64,000 nt of DNA from an uncultured Prevotella sp. (GTDB lineage Bacteria; Bacteroidota; Bacteroidia; Bacteroidales; Bacteroidaceae): contig ONAJ01000004.1 of assembly GCA_900315775.1 (NCBI GenBank), positions 1 through 64,000 of the forward strand, given 5' to 3'. A model generated the notes under the pieces. That model was not told the origin of the DNA. It saw only the letters and a list, made by a program, of their open reading frames with translations, and did not search any database. Made by a program: the position numbers and the translations under genes. Of the stretch, positions 7,344-14,771 are shown in pieces; within the stretch, counting starts at the first letter, position 1; each line of letters begins with the position of its first letter.

Positions 7344-7559
7344 ATGGAAGCGAACAAGACAATTCTCCAAATGAAATATGCGCGTATAGTAGCCATCTTT
7401 GCAGAGGAGACTGGAGTCAATTTAGAAGATGCGCTATCTTTCTTTTACAGTTCTGACACTTACAAACTCATTAGCGAGGGAGTCGCTGATATGCATTGCC
7501 GCAGCGACAAATATTTGGCTGAAGAACTGATAATAGAGTATAAGGAGAATAAAGGATAA
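7344..7559 (+). CDS. DUF3791 family small protein (second copy)
   Basis: 71 residues (MEANKTILQMKYARIVAIFA). It has the second sub-type of DUF3791 layout: an opening helix, GVNLEDALSFFYSSDTYKLIS, then DMHCRSDKYLAEELIIEY. It begins one base after the DUF3990 remnant and completes a three-gene run DUF3791 - remnant - DUF3791. Both DUF3791 frames are intact although the presumed toxin between them is deleted. A perfect 16-bp hairpin (7565-7604) ends the cluster. Confidence 0.72.
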   Translation: MEANKTILQMKYARIVAIFAEETGVNLEDALSFFYSSDTYKLISEGVADMHCRSDKYLAEELIIEYKENKG

Positions 7560-7564
7560 ATACG

Positions 7565-7604
7565 AACTCAGGTGCGGAAAAAGTTAAGTTTCCGCACCTG
7601 AGTT
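7565..7604. terminator. Perfect 16-bp hairpin between convergent genes
   Basis: AACTCAGGTGCGGAAA (7565-7580) pairs fully with 7589-7604 around an 8-base loop. It lies between the + strand DUF3791 cluster and the minus-strand 848-aa gene, so it can serve both directions. There is no long T run. Confidence 0.8.
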
Positions 7605-7625
7605 GATAATTGATAAACTATTATT

Positions 7626-10172
7626 TTACTTAACTAACTTCTTACCGTTCTTAATTACGATACCCTTATAGTCCTTGCTTACCTTCTGGCCAGCGAGGTT
7701 ATAGTAATCAGAATTGTTAATTCTCATCTCTGAATTCTCAATTGAACGGATTCCTGTAACGATTTCAGGATCGCAGCCTGTCTCGCGGAGTACTGGGTTG
7801 GCAATGTAGATTGTTGTGTTTGCAGGGTTGCCACCACAGTCGAAGAGCAGCGTAATATTCTGCATGTTGATGCCCTTCATAGCGTCGTTACGATATACGA
7901 ATGGCTTTTCAGCCTTCAGCGTAACCTGCTCGTTAAACAAGAATACGTCGTTGCTACCGCCTTCCTCTACACGCTGATAGAGTTTCAGTGTTCCGTTGAC
8001 ATTCTCTGACGAGGTGATGGTTACTGAGAAGTCGTAGTTGTTGACGTCGTTTATCTCGATGTCGCTAATGAAGAACGCTTGTGCCTGCCAAGGCTCGTAG
8101 GTTGCAGACTCGAGGGTGTATGTGTAAACACCAGCTTCTGCCTTAACCTCAGGATCTGGCAGCTGTGCCCAACTTGGAGCGTAGAAGAATTTCGGGGTAA
8201 CGGTAGCTGCTCTGTAGAGGTTGCAAGCGTTGTCCTCGAGAGGCTCTACAACAACAGGCTCTTCGCCGTCGTTAATCTTGAAGAGGATGTCTGTGACGTC
8301 AACGGTGAGGTCAGCAGGGTTGCCGCCGAAGTCGATAAGAAGAGTAACGGCCGTCATGTCAATGCCTTCCATCTTTACGTGCTGCTTGTCGTAAACGTAT
8401 GTCTCGCCAGCCTTCAGGTTAACTGCATCTGAGAAGTAGTAGAGGTCGTTGTTACCTGTCTGGAACAGCTTAACAGTAACCGCAACGTCCTTGTCTGCTG
8501 TGATGTTGCACTTGAAGTCGTACTCGTTGGCAGCATCAGTCTTGATGTCGGTATTTACTGAGAACTGTGACATCCACTGATTTGTGGTAGCTACAGGAAG
8601 TACGTAGTGTGCTGTAGTCTCGGTAATGTCGAAGGTATAGCCCTCAATCTGGTGCTCCCAGTCTGCTGAGTAAAATACAGAAGTTGCCTTCTCAGCATCA
8701 GCCCAGAGGTTAGGATCCGGAGTTCCTGTTGTTGTAACCTCAGTAGTCTTAGCTGCAGTCTTGTTGCCTGTAGCATTCTCGGCAATAACGCTAACGGTGT
8801 AGGTCTTGCCAGCCTTCAAGCCGCTAATCTCCACAACAGCGTCTGTGCCAGCAGCAGCTGTAGTCTCGTAAGTTGCATTAGCAACAGTTACATAATATTT
8901 AATGTCGCCACCAGCAGTATCGGTAGCCTTTGCTGTTACCTTGATGCTGTTGTCGCCAGTAGCCTCAGCAACGGGGTCCTCGAGGGTAGGAATAGTAGCG
9001 TCAGCACCAGTCTCGATGCCATAAACAGAGAAGTCGAAGATCTTCACGCCGTACTGTGTGGCTGCCTTTGTGCTAAGGAACTTCACGTAGCGTACACCCT
9101 TAGTGCCGTTTTCTGCATCGCCAGCCATGTGGTAAACGGTGTATGTAGCCATACCCGGATGACCTGTAACGGTGAATGCAGGAGCACCGAACTCCTTGTT
9201 AGAACCGGCGAAAGCGATGGTGTAGTCCTCAGAGCAAGCGCCCTCGAAGCGGATAGCTATGTTGGTGATGTCGTAGTTCTTTCCAAGGTCTGCTATGAAA
9301 CCTGTTTCGTAAGTACGTGAAGCAGCATCAGCGCCTGTTACTCCGTGAAGTTCCCAAACGCTTGCCATATTATCGTCGAAAGCGCCCACCTTTGAGTCTG
9401 TCTTGGTGTCAGGGCCAAGTGGCTCGATAGCTTCCTGCCAGTTAGCAAAGAGGTTTATCTTGTCGCCTTCATAAGCGACAACAGAAATAGCGTTAGAAGT
9501 GATTTCGCCTGCCTTAGCAACAATTGTCGCTGGACCTGCAAGAGCAGGAGTATAGGTTGTACCAGAAACGACACCAGCATTCTCAGGGCTAACCTCAAAG
9601 GTTACGTCACCAGTAGCAATCTCGCTACCCAGCTGGTCAAGACCTTTGGCAGTAAGAGTCACAGGAGTACCGACCTTAGCCACGTTAGCAGATGCTGAAA
9701 GCACGAGGCTTGTCAGCGCTGGCTCCGGAGCGTTATATACGCCAAACTCGTAGAAGCTGTTGCCCCACTGTGTTCCGCGTGCTATTACATTAAATTTAAT
9801 GTAGCGTGCAGCAACAGCGCTGAACCTCAGGTTCTGAACGTGTGGGAAACCAGAAAGCGACTGGTTCTCGATGTTTACTATCTCTGAGAATGCCTCGCCG
9901 TCAGACGATGCTGTAATAGTAAACGTCTTTGTGTAGGCACCCTCCCAGATAATCTGGATAGTGTTGAACTCACTTACCTCACCAAGGTCAACCATCCACC
10001 ACTCGTTGTCAGTCTGTGCCGACTCCCAACGGGTGCCGACATTTCCATCGACAGCTGCGGCGGCATCGCCCGACGATGCAGTTGCAGTCTTGTTAAGCGC
10101 CAGATTGGTAATCTGCGCCATACTTACCAGCGACATCAGCGCCGCTGCGATAAATAGAACTGTTCTTTTCAT
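7626..10172 (-). CDS. Secreted F5/8C and CBM4/9-like binding protein with T9SS tail (848 aa)
   Basis: Signal peptide 1-19 (ALMSLVSMAQ). F5/8 type C domain at about 22-150 (DGNVGTRWESAQTDNEWW), an Ig-like domain (150-235), a second F5/8C domain (240-390), an FN3 domain (395-485), then two tandem modules of about 150 residues each (490-645 and 655-800) resembling CBM4/9 carbohydrate-binding domains. A T9SS tail closes it (YYNLAGQKVSKDYKGIVIKN). No catalytic site is evident. CBM4-type modules often bind beta-1,3-glucan, in keeping with the locus. The first 390 residues closely parallel the 1247-aa protein upstream. It has its own operator promoter (10225-10280). No small peptide gene follows, unlike its three neighbours. 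Confidence 0.82.
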   Translation of the reverse strand: MKRTVLFIAAALMSLVSMAQITNLALNKTATASSGDAAAAVDGNVGTRWESAQTDNEWWMVDLGEVSEFNTIQIIWEGAYTKTFTITASSDGEAFSEIVNIENQSLSGFPHVQNLRFSAVAARYIKFNVIARGTQWGNSFYEFGVYNAPEPALTSLVLSASANVAKVGTPVTLTAKGLDQLGSEIATGDVTFEVSPENAGVVSGTTYTPALAGPATIVAKAGEITSNAISVVAYEGDKINLFANWQEAIEPLGPDTKTDSKVGAFDDNMASVWELHGVTGADAASRTYETGFIADLGKNYDITNIAIRFEGACSEDYTIAFAGSNKEFGAPAFTVTGHPGMATYTVYHMAGDAENGTKGVRYVKFLSTKAATQYGVKIFDFSVYGIETGADATIPTLEDPVAEATGDNSIKVTAKATDTAGGDIKYYVTVANATYETTAAAGTDAVVEISGLKAGKTYTVSVIAENATGNKTAAKTTEVTTTGTPDPNLWADAEKATSVFYSADWEHQIEGYTFDITETTAHYVLPVATTNQWMSQFSVNTDIKTDAANEYDFKCNITADKDVAVTVKLFQTGNNDLYYFSDAVNLKAGETYVYDKQHVKMEGIDMTAVTLLIDFGGNPADLTVDVTDILFKINDGEEPVVVEPLEDNACNLYRAATVTPKFFYAPSWAQLPDPEVKAEAGVYTYTLESATYEPWQAQAFFISDIEINDVNNYDFSVTITSSENVNGTLKLYQRVEEGGSNDVFLFNEQVTLKAEKPFVYRNDAMKGINMQNITLLFDCGGNPANTTIYIANPVLRETGCDPEIVTGIRSIENSEMRINNSDYYNLAGQKVSKDYKGIVIKNGKKLVK

Positions 10173-10224
10173 TTGTTAATTTGTTAGGTTAATATTTTAA
10201 TACACTACTAAAAGATTTTCGACG

Positions 10225-10280
10225 CAAAAGTAGTAACAATACTTATATATACAAGTTTTTTTACTACACAAAAACCTCAC
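10225..10280 (-). promoter_or_regulatory. Regulon promoter with near-exact operator for the 848-aa protein gene
   Basis: -7 box CAAAAGTA (10225-10232, + strand letters). The operator at 10264-10280 matches 15 of 17 bases, differing at positions 2 and 3 of the promoter-proximal half-site. The offset is 32 bp, as elsewhere. Confidence 0.7.
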
Positions 10281-10289
10281 AAACGCAAA

Positions 10290-10318
10290 CTGGCGGTACA
10301 AATCACTTGCACCGCCAG
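10290..10318 (-). terminator. Terminator hairpin after the 1247-aa/peptide operon
   Basis: CTGGCGGT pairs with ACCGCCAG around a 13-base loop that can pair further (CAA with TTG). It lies 46 bases beyond the stop of the small peptide gene and just before the next regulon promoter. Confidence 0.65.
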
Positions 10319-10363
10319 ACAAACATCAAAAACTAAAACTATTAACTTACGAAAAGGATTAAC

Positions 10364-10558
10364 TTATTTATCTTCTTCGTCTTCCATTGCCCACATCTCG
10401 TTTGAGTTGTCCCAGAGATTAGGGTTCTTCACTTCAATCTCCTTAGCGCCAGCCTCGCCTGTGTAAGGTGTAGTATCCACCTTAACGCTAAGAGACATCA
10501 AAGCTTCTGTATGTAGCTCAACCACATTCATGGTAGGCTTGATATAATTCTTTTTCAT
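10364..10558 (-). CDS. 64-residue acidic peptide, MKK-YIKP...LWDNSNEMWA family
   Basis: Best start is ATG 10558 (MKKNYIKPTMNVVELHTEAL); an upstream ATG at 10573 would add MKDLI. The middle has ALMSLSVK; the end is AKEIEVKNPNLWDNSNEMWA then MEDEEDK. The C-terminal 25 residues are almost the same as in the peptide at 14560-14754, while the centre differs. It lies 36 bases (21 from the alternative start) after the stop of the 1247-aa secreted protein, ahead of a terminator hairpin. It has no signal peptide and no cysteine. Function unknown. Strong conservation of the Trp-containing acidic tail suggests a binding or recognition element. Confidence 0.8.
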   Translation of the reverse strand: MKKNYIKPTMNVVELHTEALMSLSVKVDTTPYTGEAGAKEIEVKNPNLWDNSNEMWAMEDEEDK

Positions 10559-10594
10559 AATCAAATCTTTCATTTTAATTGGTTAATACTACAC

Positions 10595-13500
10595 TTACTT
10601 AACAACTACCTTCTTACCATTGATGATGTAAACACCCTTGTTAAGACCCATCTTGTCGCCGTTCTGACGAACCAGCTTGCCGTCGATAGAGTAGATGTTG
10701 AAGATGCCCTCAAGCTGCTCCGCTGTTGCTGCGTGGATGCCTGTAGCGTCGTCGAACATTACGTTAATCTTAGCAGGAGCACCTGCTGCCTGCAGATAAG
10801 CGCGGAACGGACGGATTGAAACTTCGCCAGCCTTCTGGAACTGAAGTGCTGTTTCTTTTACAACACCAGGAAGAACGTAGATGTTCTCTGTACCGTCAGT
10901 AACCTTGCGGCTATAGTTAGCAACGAATGAAGCATCGGTTTCATCAACAGTCTGTGCTGCCCAGTCAATAATAACCTCACCAGGATTTGGCATTGTAACG
11001 CCACCTGTTCCGCAGAAGTAGAGATAAGGAGTGTTCTTTGTCAGTGTGCTTCCTGCCTCAACCTCTGTGAAGGTTACTGACAAGCCACTTTCATTTGATG
11101 TAGCACTCATTGTCCACGCCTTGTCGGTTGCGGGGAGTGTGTAGTCGAACGGAATTGTCAGAGTAACGTAGTTGTTAGCATCAGTGAACATGCGCTGGAA
11201 GAACGGATTAACAACATGGATAGGAGCAATCGATGTGTTGATATCGAATGGAGCTGTTGCATTAGCTGGTTCAGCGAAGAACATTGCATAACCGTTGTAA
11301 CGGCTGTTCGCCTCATCCCATACTACCTCGTTACGATTAACCTTGCCTGGTGCAGAAGTGATGAACATACAGTATGGATTAACAGTCTTGTCAGCTACGT
11401 CGAGTGTAGAAGAAATACCTGTCACATTTGTCAGGTCGTAAGAACTGCCCTTCACATTAGAATCGAGTGTAGCAAATTCTTCTGCGTTCCAAGTTCCGTC
11501 AAGAACCTGAGCACCTGTTGTTGGGTCTGTACCTAAGTCCTCAAGATCACCTACTGTTCCTACCCAGATATAGTTATAGTACCAGTCATCACCACCGTCA
11601 GCATTAGGACGGAAGAATATGTTATAGGTTCCATCAGCCGTAATCTCACCATTCTCACCGTAGCTATTACCCATACCATCTGGGTAGTATGAATTAAGTT
11701 CTTTACCATTCCAAAGGGCAACCTTGAACATAGAAGTTGTTGTCAGATCCTGACGACCTAATTTGTATTCAACATTAGATGTGCAATATGTATTACGTGT
11801 CATAGCATAGCCTGCGGTTTTTGCCCAGCTATTCATAGTGCCAACAACATAGTAACCATAGTCATATTCTGTGCCATCAGCAAATGTGAGGTTAGCTGTT
11901 TGTGTAGTACCATCGTTGAATATAATCCATTTAGCATCATCCGATGTGGTACTCCAAGTAAGGGTAGAGGTGATCTCATCACCAGGCCATGCTGCTGAAA
12001 TGGCATTCCAGTCGGCATCAGCTACGTAAGCATATACATTCTCCCAACCGATAGAGTTTTTGAATGTCACAGTCTTGGTATTAGCATCCTCTTTCCAGAA
12101 GTAGATGTTATCAACATAAACAGATTCTGAACCTGTACCCTTATCGAACTTCAACTGATGGCTCAGCTGAGTGAAGTCCATATTAAACTGACTCAAAGGA
12201 ATATCAATGCTATTCCACTCCTTAACATTCAGAGTACCTACAGACTGTGAGTTCTCAGTACCTGATCCACTACCCTTAGCAACAAGAATAGGAGTGATAC
12301 CGAAGTTCATAGCCTGCATAGGCAGAATGTCGATGTGCAGATACTCCATTTCTGAGAGGTCCTGCTGAGTAGCATACTCGAAACCGAGATAGTTGAAGTT
12401 GGTAAGGTGAAGGATATTGTCTTCTTCAACAGTTTCTGTAGCTACTTGAGTTGACTGTCCCCAGCCACCATAACCATATGTAGTAGCTGCAGTATAAGCG
12501 TTACTATAGATTGACTTCACATCTGCTGCCGCTCTTGTTGGAACAGGAGCAGCTGTAAGAACAAATGTTTCACCTGTTGTCGTTACAGACAGTTCCTTAA
12601 CGGTAGAACGATTTCCCTTACCATCAATAGAATAGATAGCGAAGTTATATGTTGTTCCACCATTCAGATTTGAGAACACTGCTGTGGTGTTAGCACCAGC
12701 AGGACCAAAGAAGTATGTTGCAGGAATATCGTTTGCAGCTACCTCATAAGTAAGATACTTAGAAGAATTGTCTGTACCTGTCAGTGTGAGAGTGATTGAC
12801 TCTTCAGTCTTTGCTGCCTCAGAAGCATTGACTGTAGGAGCCTCTGTATCCTCTATGTCGCTCTTCTTAATTCCGTAAACAGAGAAGTCGTAAATCTTTA
12901 CACCCCACTGTGTTGCAGCCTTTGTGCTGAGGAACTTCACATAACGTGCATTTGTTACCGACTCACCTGAGAACTCCTCAGTATGATTATTGATACCCGT
13001 CTTTCCACCTGTGTAAACATTGTCTCCGAATACGCCATCAACACCAGCAAATGCTAATCCGAAATTCTCAGAGCATGCACCTTCAAAGTGAATGCTGATT
13101 TTCGTAACATCATAAATAGCACCTAAGTCTACAATAAAACCAGTGTCATAAGTACGTGATGTCTCGTCGGCAGCTGTTTCTGCATTACCAATCAGAGACC
13201 ATACACTTGCATCATTGTCATCAAAAGCTCCAACCTTTGAATCAGATTTCGTTTTCTCTCCTAAGTTATATATTCTGTACTGATAATTAGTAAGAAGATC
13301 TATCTTCTCACCGGCTACCACTTCAACATCAACACCATTAGAAACAATTAAGCCTTTCTTTGCTGTAACAGTTGTTGTACCTGCAGCAACACCTGTCAAT
13401 ACACCTGCATCAACAGTTCCTACTGCTGGGGTTGAACTTTCCCATGTAAGATCACCAGTAGCAATTGTGCCACCCAACTGATCTTTACCTGTAGCTGTAA

Positions 13501-14338
13501 ATGTCGCTGTACCACCTGCGGGTATAGTAGTCTTATCAACCGTTATATTAATAGATGCGAGAGAGAGAGGATCAGCAAGGTTATATACGCCAAACTCGTA
13601 GAAGCTGTTGCCCCACTGTGTTGCACGCTTTACTACATTAAACTTAATGTATTGAGCTGATTTTGCCTCGAACTGCAGGTTCTGAACATAAGGGAAGCCA
13701 GACAATGACTGCTCCGTTACGCTAACTACTTCTGTAAAGGTTTCGCCGTCATCTGACGCCGTAATAGTAAACGACTTGGTATAAGCACCCTCCCATGTTA
13801 TGGAGATAGTATTGAAAGTCTTTACTGCACCAAGGTCAACCATCCACCACTCGTTGTCGGTCGATGCCGACTCCCAGCGGGTACCAGTGTTACCATCAAT
13901 AGCACTTGCTGCATTTCCAGATGATGCAGATGCTGTTCCTATCAAAGCATAGTTAGGGAATTTTGCACTATACTTAATCGTAGACTTTCCGTCACCACCA
14001 TCCCATCCTGTAATGATGTAGGCAGCAGAACTTTCATTAGGAAGAGTGATATCAACTGTCTGATTCCACCTTTTTCCCCAGTCCTTCGCATCATCGGCAT
14101 TTTCTGCTCTTGTAAAGATTATACCAGTACGATCATCTGGAATTGTTGCTTTGAAATAGGTTGTACCTGTAACCGGTTCTACGTCATAGAAAGCAGCGTC
14201 TGTAGCACCACCCCAGGCATAGACTGCATATGCCGGATTACTAGTAGCCCAAATGTTTGGTTCTAAATAAACCGTTTTGGCTGCCCACACTCCACTAAGC
14301 GTGAACAACGCGATTGTTAGTAATAGAAATTTTTTCAT
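10595..14338 (-). CDS. Giant secreted glycan-binding protein with T9SS tail (1247 aa)
   Basis: Signal peptide 1-19 (TLSGVWA). A starch-binding-like module (20-118, with VYAWGG and IPDDRTGIIFTRAE) opens the chain. F5/8C (125-260), Big_2-like (265-350) and a second F5/8C domain (355-500) follow, then FN3 (500-600), a beta-sandwich like that at the C-terminus of the GH16 enzyme (600-760), a CBM26-like module (FKNSIGWENVYAYVADADW, about 770-845), another short binding repeat, a beta-rich part and a T9SS tail of the second type (YSIDGKLVRQ...GVYIINGKKVVVK). No catalytic residues are recognised. It looks like a surface scaffold that holds alpha- and/or beta-glucan. It is expressed from an exact-operator promoter with an acidic peptide gene behind it. 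Confidence 0.82.
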   Translation of the reverse strand: MKKFLLLTIALFTLSGVWAAKTVYLEPNIWATSNPAYAVYAWGGATDAAFYDVEPVTGTTYFKATIPDDRTGIIFTRAENADDAKDWGKRWNQTVDITLPNESSAAYIITGWDGGDGKSTIKYSAKFPNYALIGTASASSGNAASAIDGNTGTRWESASTDNEWWMVDLGAVKTFNTISITWEGAYTKSFTITASDDGETFTEVVSVTEQSLSGFPYVQNLQFEAKSAQYIKFNVVKRATQWGNSFYEFGVYNLADPLSLASINITVDKTTIPAGGTATFTATGKDQLGGTIATGDLTWESSTPAVGTVDAGVLTGVAAGTTTVTAKKGLIVSNGVDVEVVAGEKIDLLTNYQYRIYNLGEKTKSDSKVGAFDDNDASVWSLIGNAETAADETSRTYDTGFIVDLGAIYDVTKISIHFEGACSENFGLAFAGVDGVFGDNVYTGGKTGINNHTEEFSGESVTNARYVKFLSTKAATQWGVKIYDFSVYGIKKSDIEDTEAPTVNASEAAKTEESITLTLTGTDNSSKYLTYEVAANDIPATYFFGPAGANTTAVFSNLNGGTTYNFAIYSIDGKGNRSTVKELSVTTTGETFVLTAAPVPTRAAADVKSIYSNAYTAATTYGYGGWGQSTQVATETVEEDNILHLTNFNYLGFEYATQQDLSEMEYLHIDILPMQAMNFGITPILVAKGSGSGTENSQSVGTLNVKEWNSIDIPLSQFNMDFTQLSHQLKFDKGTGSESVYVDNIYFWKEDANTKTVTFKNSIGWENVYAYVADADWNAISAAWPGDEITSTLTWSTTSDDAKWIIFNDGTTQTANLTFADGTEYDYGYYVVGTMNSWAKTAGYAMTRNTYCTSNVEYKLGRQDLTTTSMFKVALWNGKELNSYYPDGMGNSYGENGEITADGTYNIFFRPNADGGDDWYYNYIWVGTVGDLEDLGTDPTTGAQVLDGTWNAEEFATLDSNVKGSSYDLTNVTGISSTLDVADKTVNPYCMFITSAPGKVNRNEVVWDEANSRYNGYAMFFAEPANATAPFDINTSIAPIHVVNPFFQRMFTDANNYVTLTIPFDYTLPATDKAWTMSATSNESGLSVTFTEVEAGSTLTKNTPYLYFCGTGGVTMPNPGEVIIDWAAQTVDETDASFVANYSRKVTDGTENIYVLPGVVKETALQFQKAGEVSIRPFRAYLQAAGAPAKINVMFDDATGIHAATAEQLEGIFNIYSIDGKLVRQNGDKMGLNKGVYIINGKKVVVK

Positions 14339-14410
14339 AATTCAGAGTTTTAGTTACTTTTAATATGTTAAACTTTTTCTTCTGTCACACATAGTTTCAC
14401 AATTCGGTGG

Positions 14411-14467
14411 CAAATATAATGACAATACACGTATGCAGAAGAAAAAACCACCTCACAAAAACCTCAC
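14411..14467 (-). promoter_or_regulatory. Regulon promoter with exact operator for the 1247-aa protein gene
   Basis: -7 box CAAATATA (14411-14418) and exact operator CCTCACAAAAACCTCAC (14451-14467), offset 33 bp. No CAAA -33 element at the normal distance. Confidence 0.75.
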
Positions 14468-14498
14468 AAAACTCATTTTTTACCCTTACACAAAAAAA

Positions 14499-14520
14499 GC
14501 GGTGCAATCGCTTGCACCGC
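14499..14520 (-). terminator. Terminator after the 597-aa/peptide operon
   Basis: GCGGTGCAA pairs perfectly with TTGCACCGC around a 4-base loop. On the minus strand a run of seven T follows (the A run at 14492-14498), a classical intrinsic terminator. It lies 39 bases after the peptide stop and next to the operator of the following gene. Confidence 0.88.
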
Positions 14521-14559
14521 CTTTCTACAATCAAAACAACGTTGTTTTGTCGGAATTAA

Positions 14560-14754
14560 TTACTCTTCTTCGTCTTCTAATGCCCACATCTCATTTGAGT
14601 TGTCCCATAGATCAGGGTTCTTTACCTCTACCTCTTTTGCTAATGGTGTAAAACCAGAACCGGTGGTTCCGCTAAGAATATCACCTGAGGCAGCTATCAT
14701 CTGAATGCCTCCTATGAAACATATATTTATTGTTGGTTTTATATATTTTTTCAT
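14560..14754 (-). CDS. 64-residue acidic peptide, MKK-YIKP...LWDNSNEMWA family
   Basis: Begins MKKYIKPTINICFIGGIQMI, continues with AASGDILSGTTGSG and ends AKEVEVKNPDLWDNSNEMWA then LEDEEE. The last 25 residues match the 10364-10558 peptide with only conservative changes, whereas the middle Gly/Ser-rich part is unlike it. It starts 17 bases after the stop of the 597-aa secreted protein and ends 39 bases before a strong terminator, so it is the last gene of a two-gene transcript. Function unknown. The layout (constant head, variable Gly/Ser core, constant acidic tail) recalls precursor peptides, but no modifying enzyme is next to it. Confidence 0.8.
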   Translation of the reverse strand: MKKYIKPTINICFIGGIQMIAASGDILSGTTGSGFTPLAKEVEVKNPDLWDNSNEMWALEDEEE

Positions 14755-14771
14755 TGTCGTGCTCTCCTATA

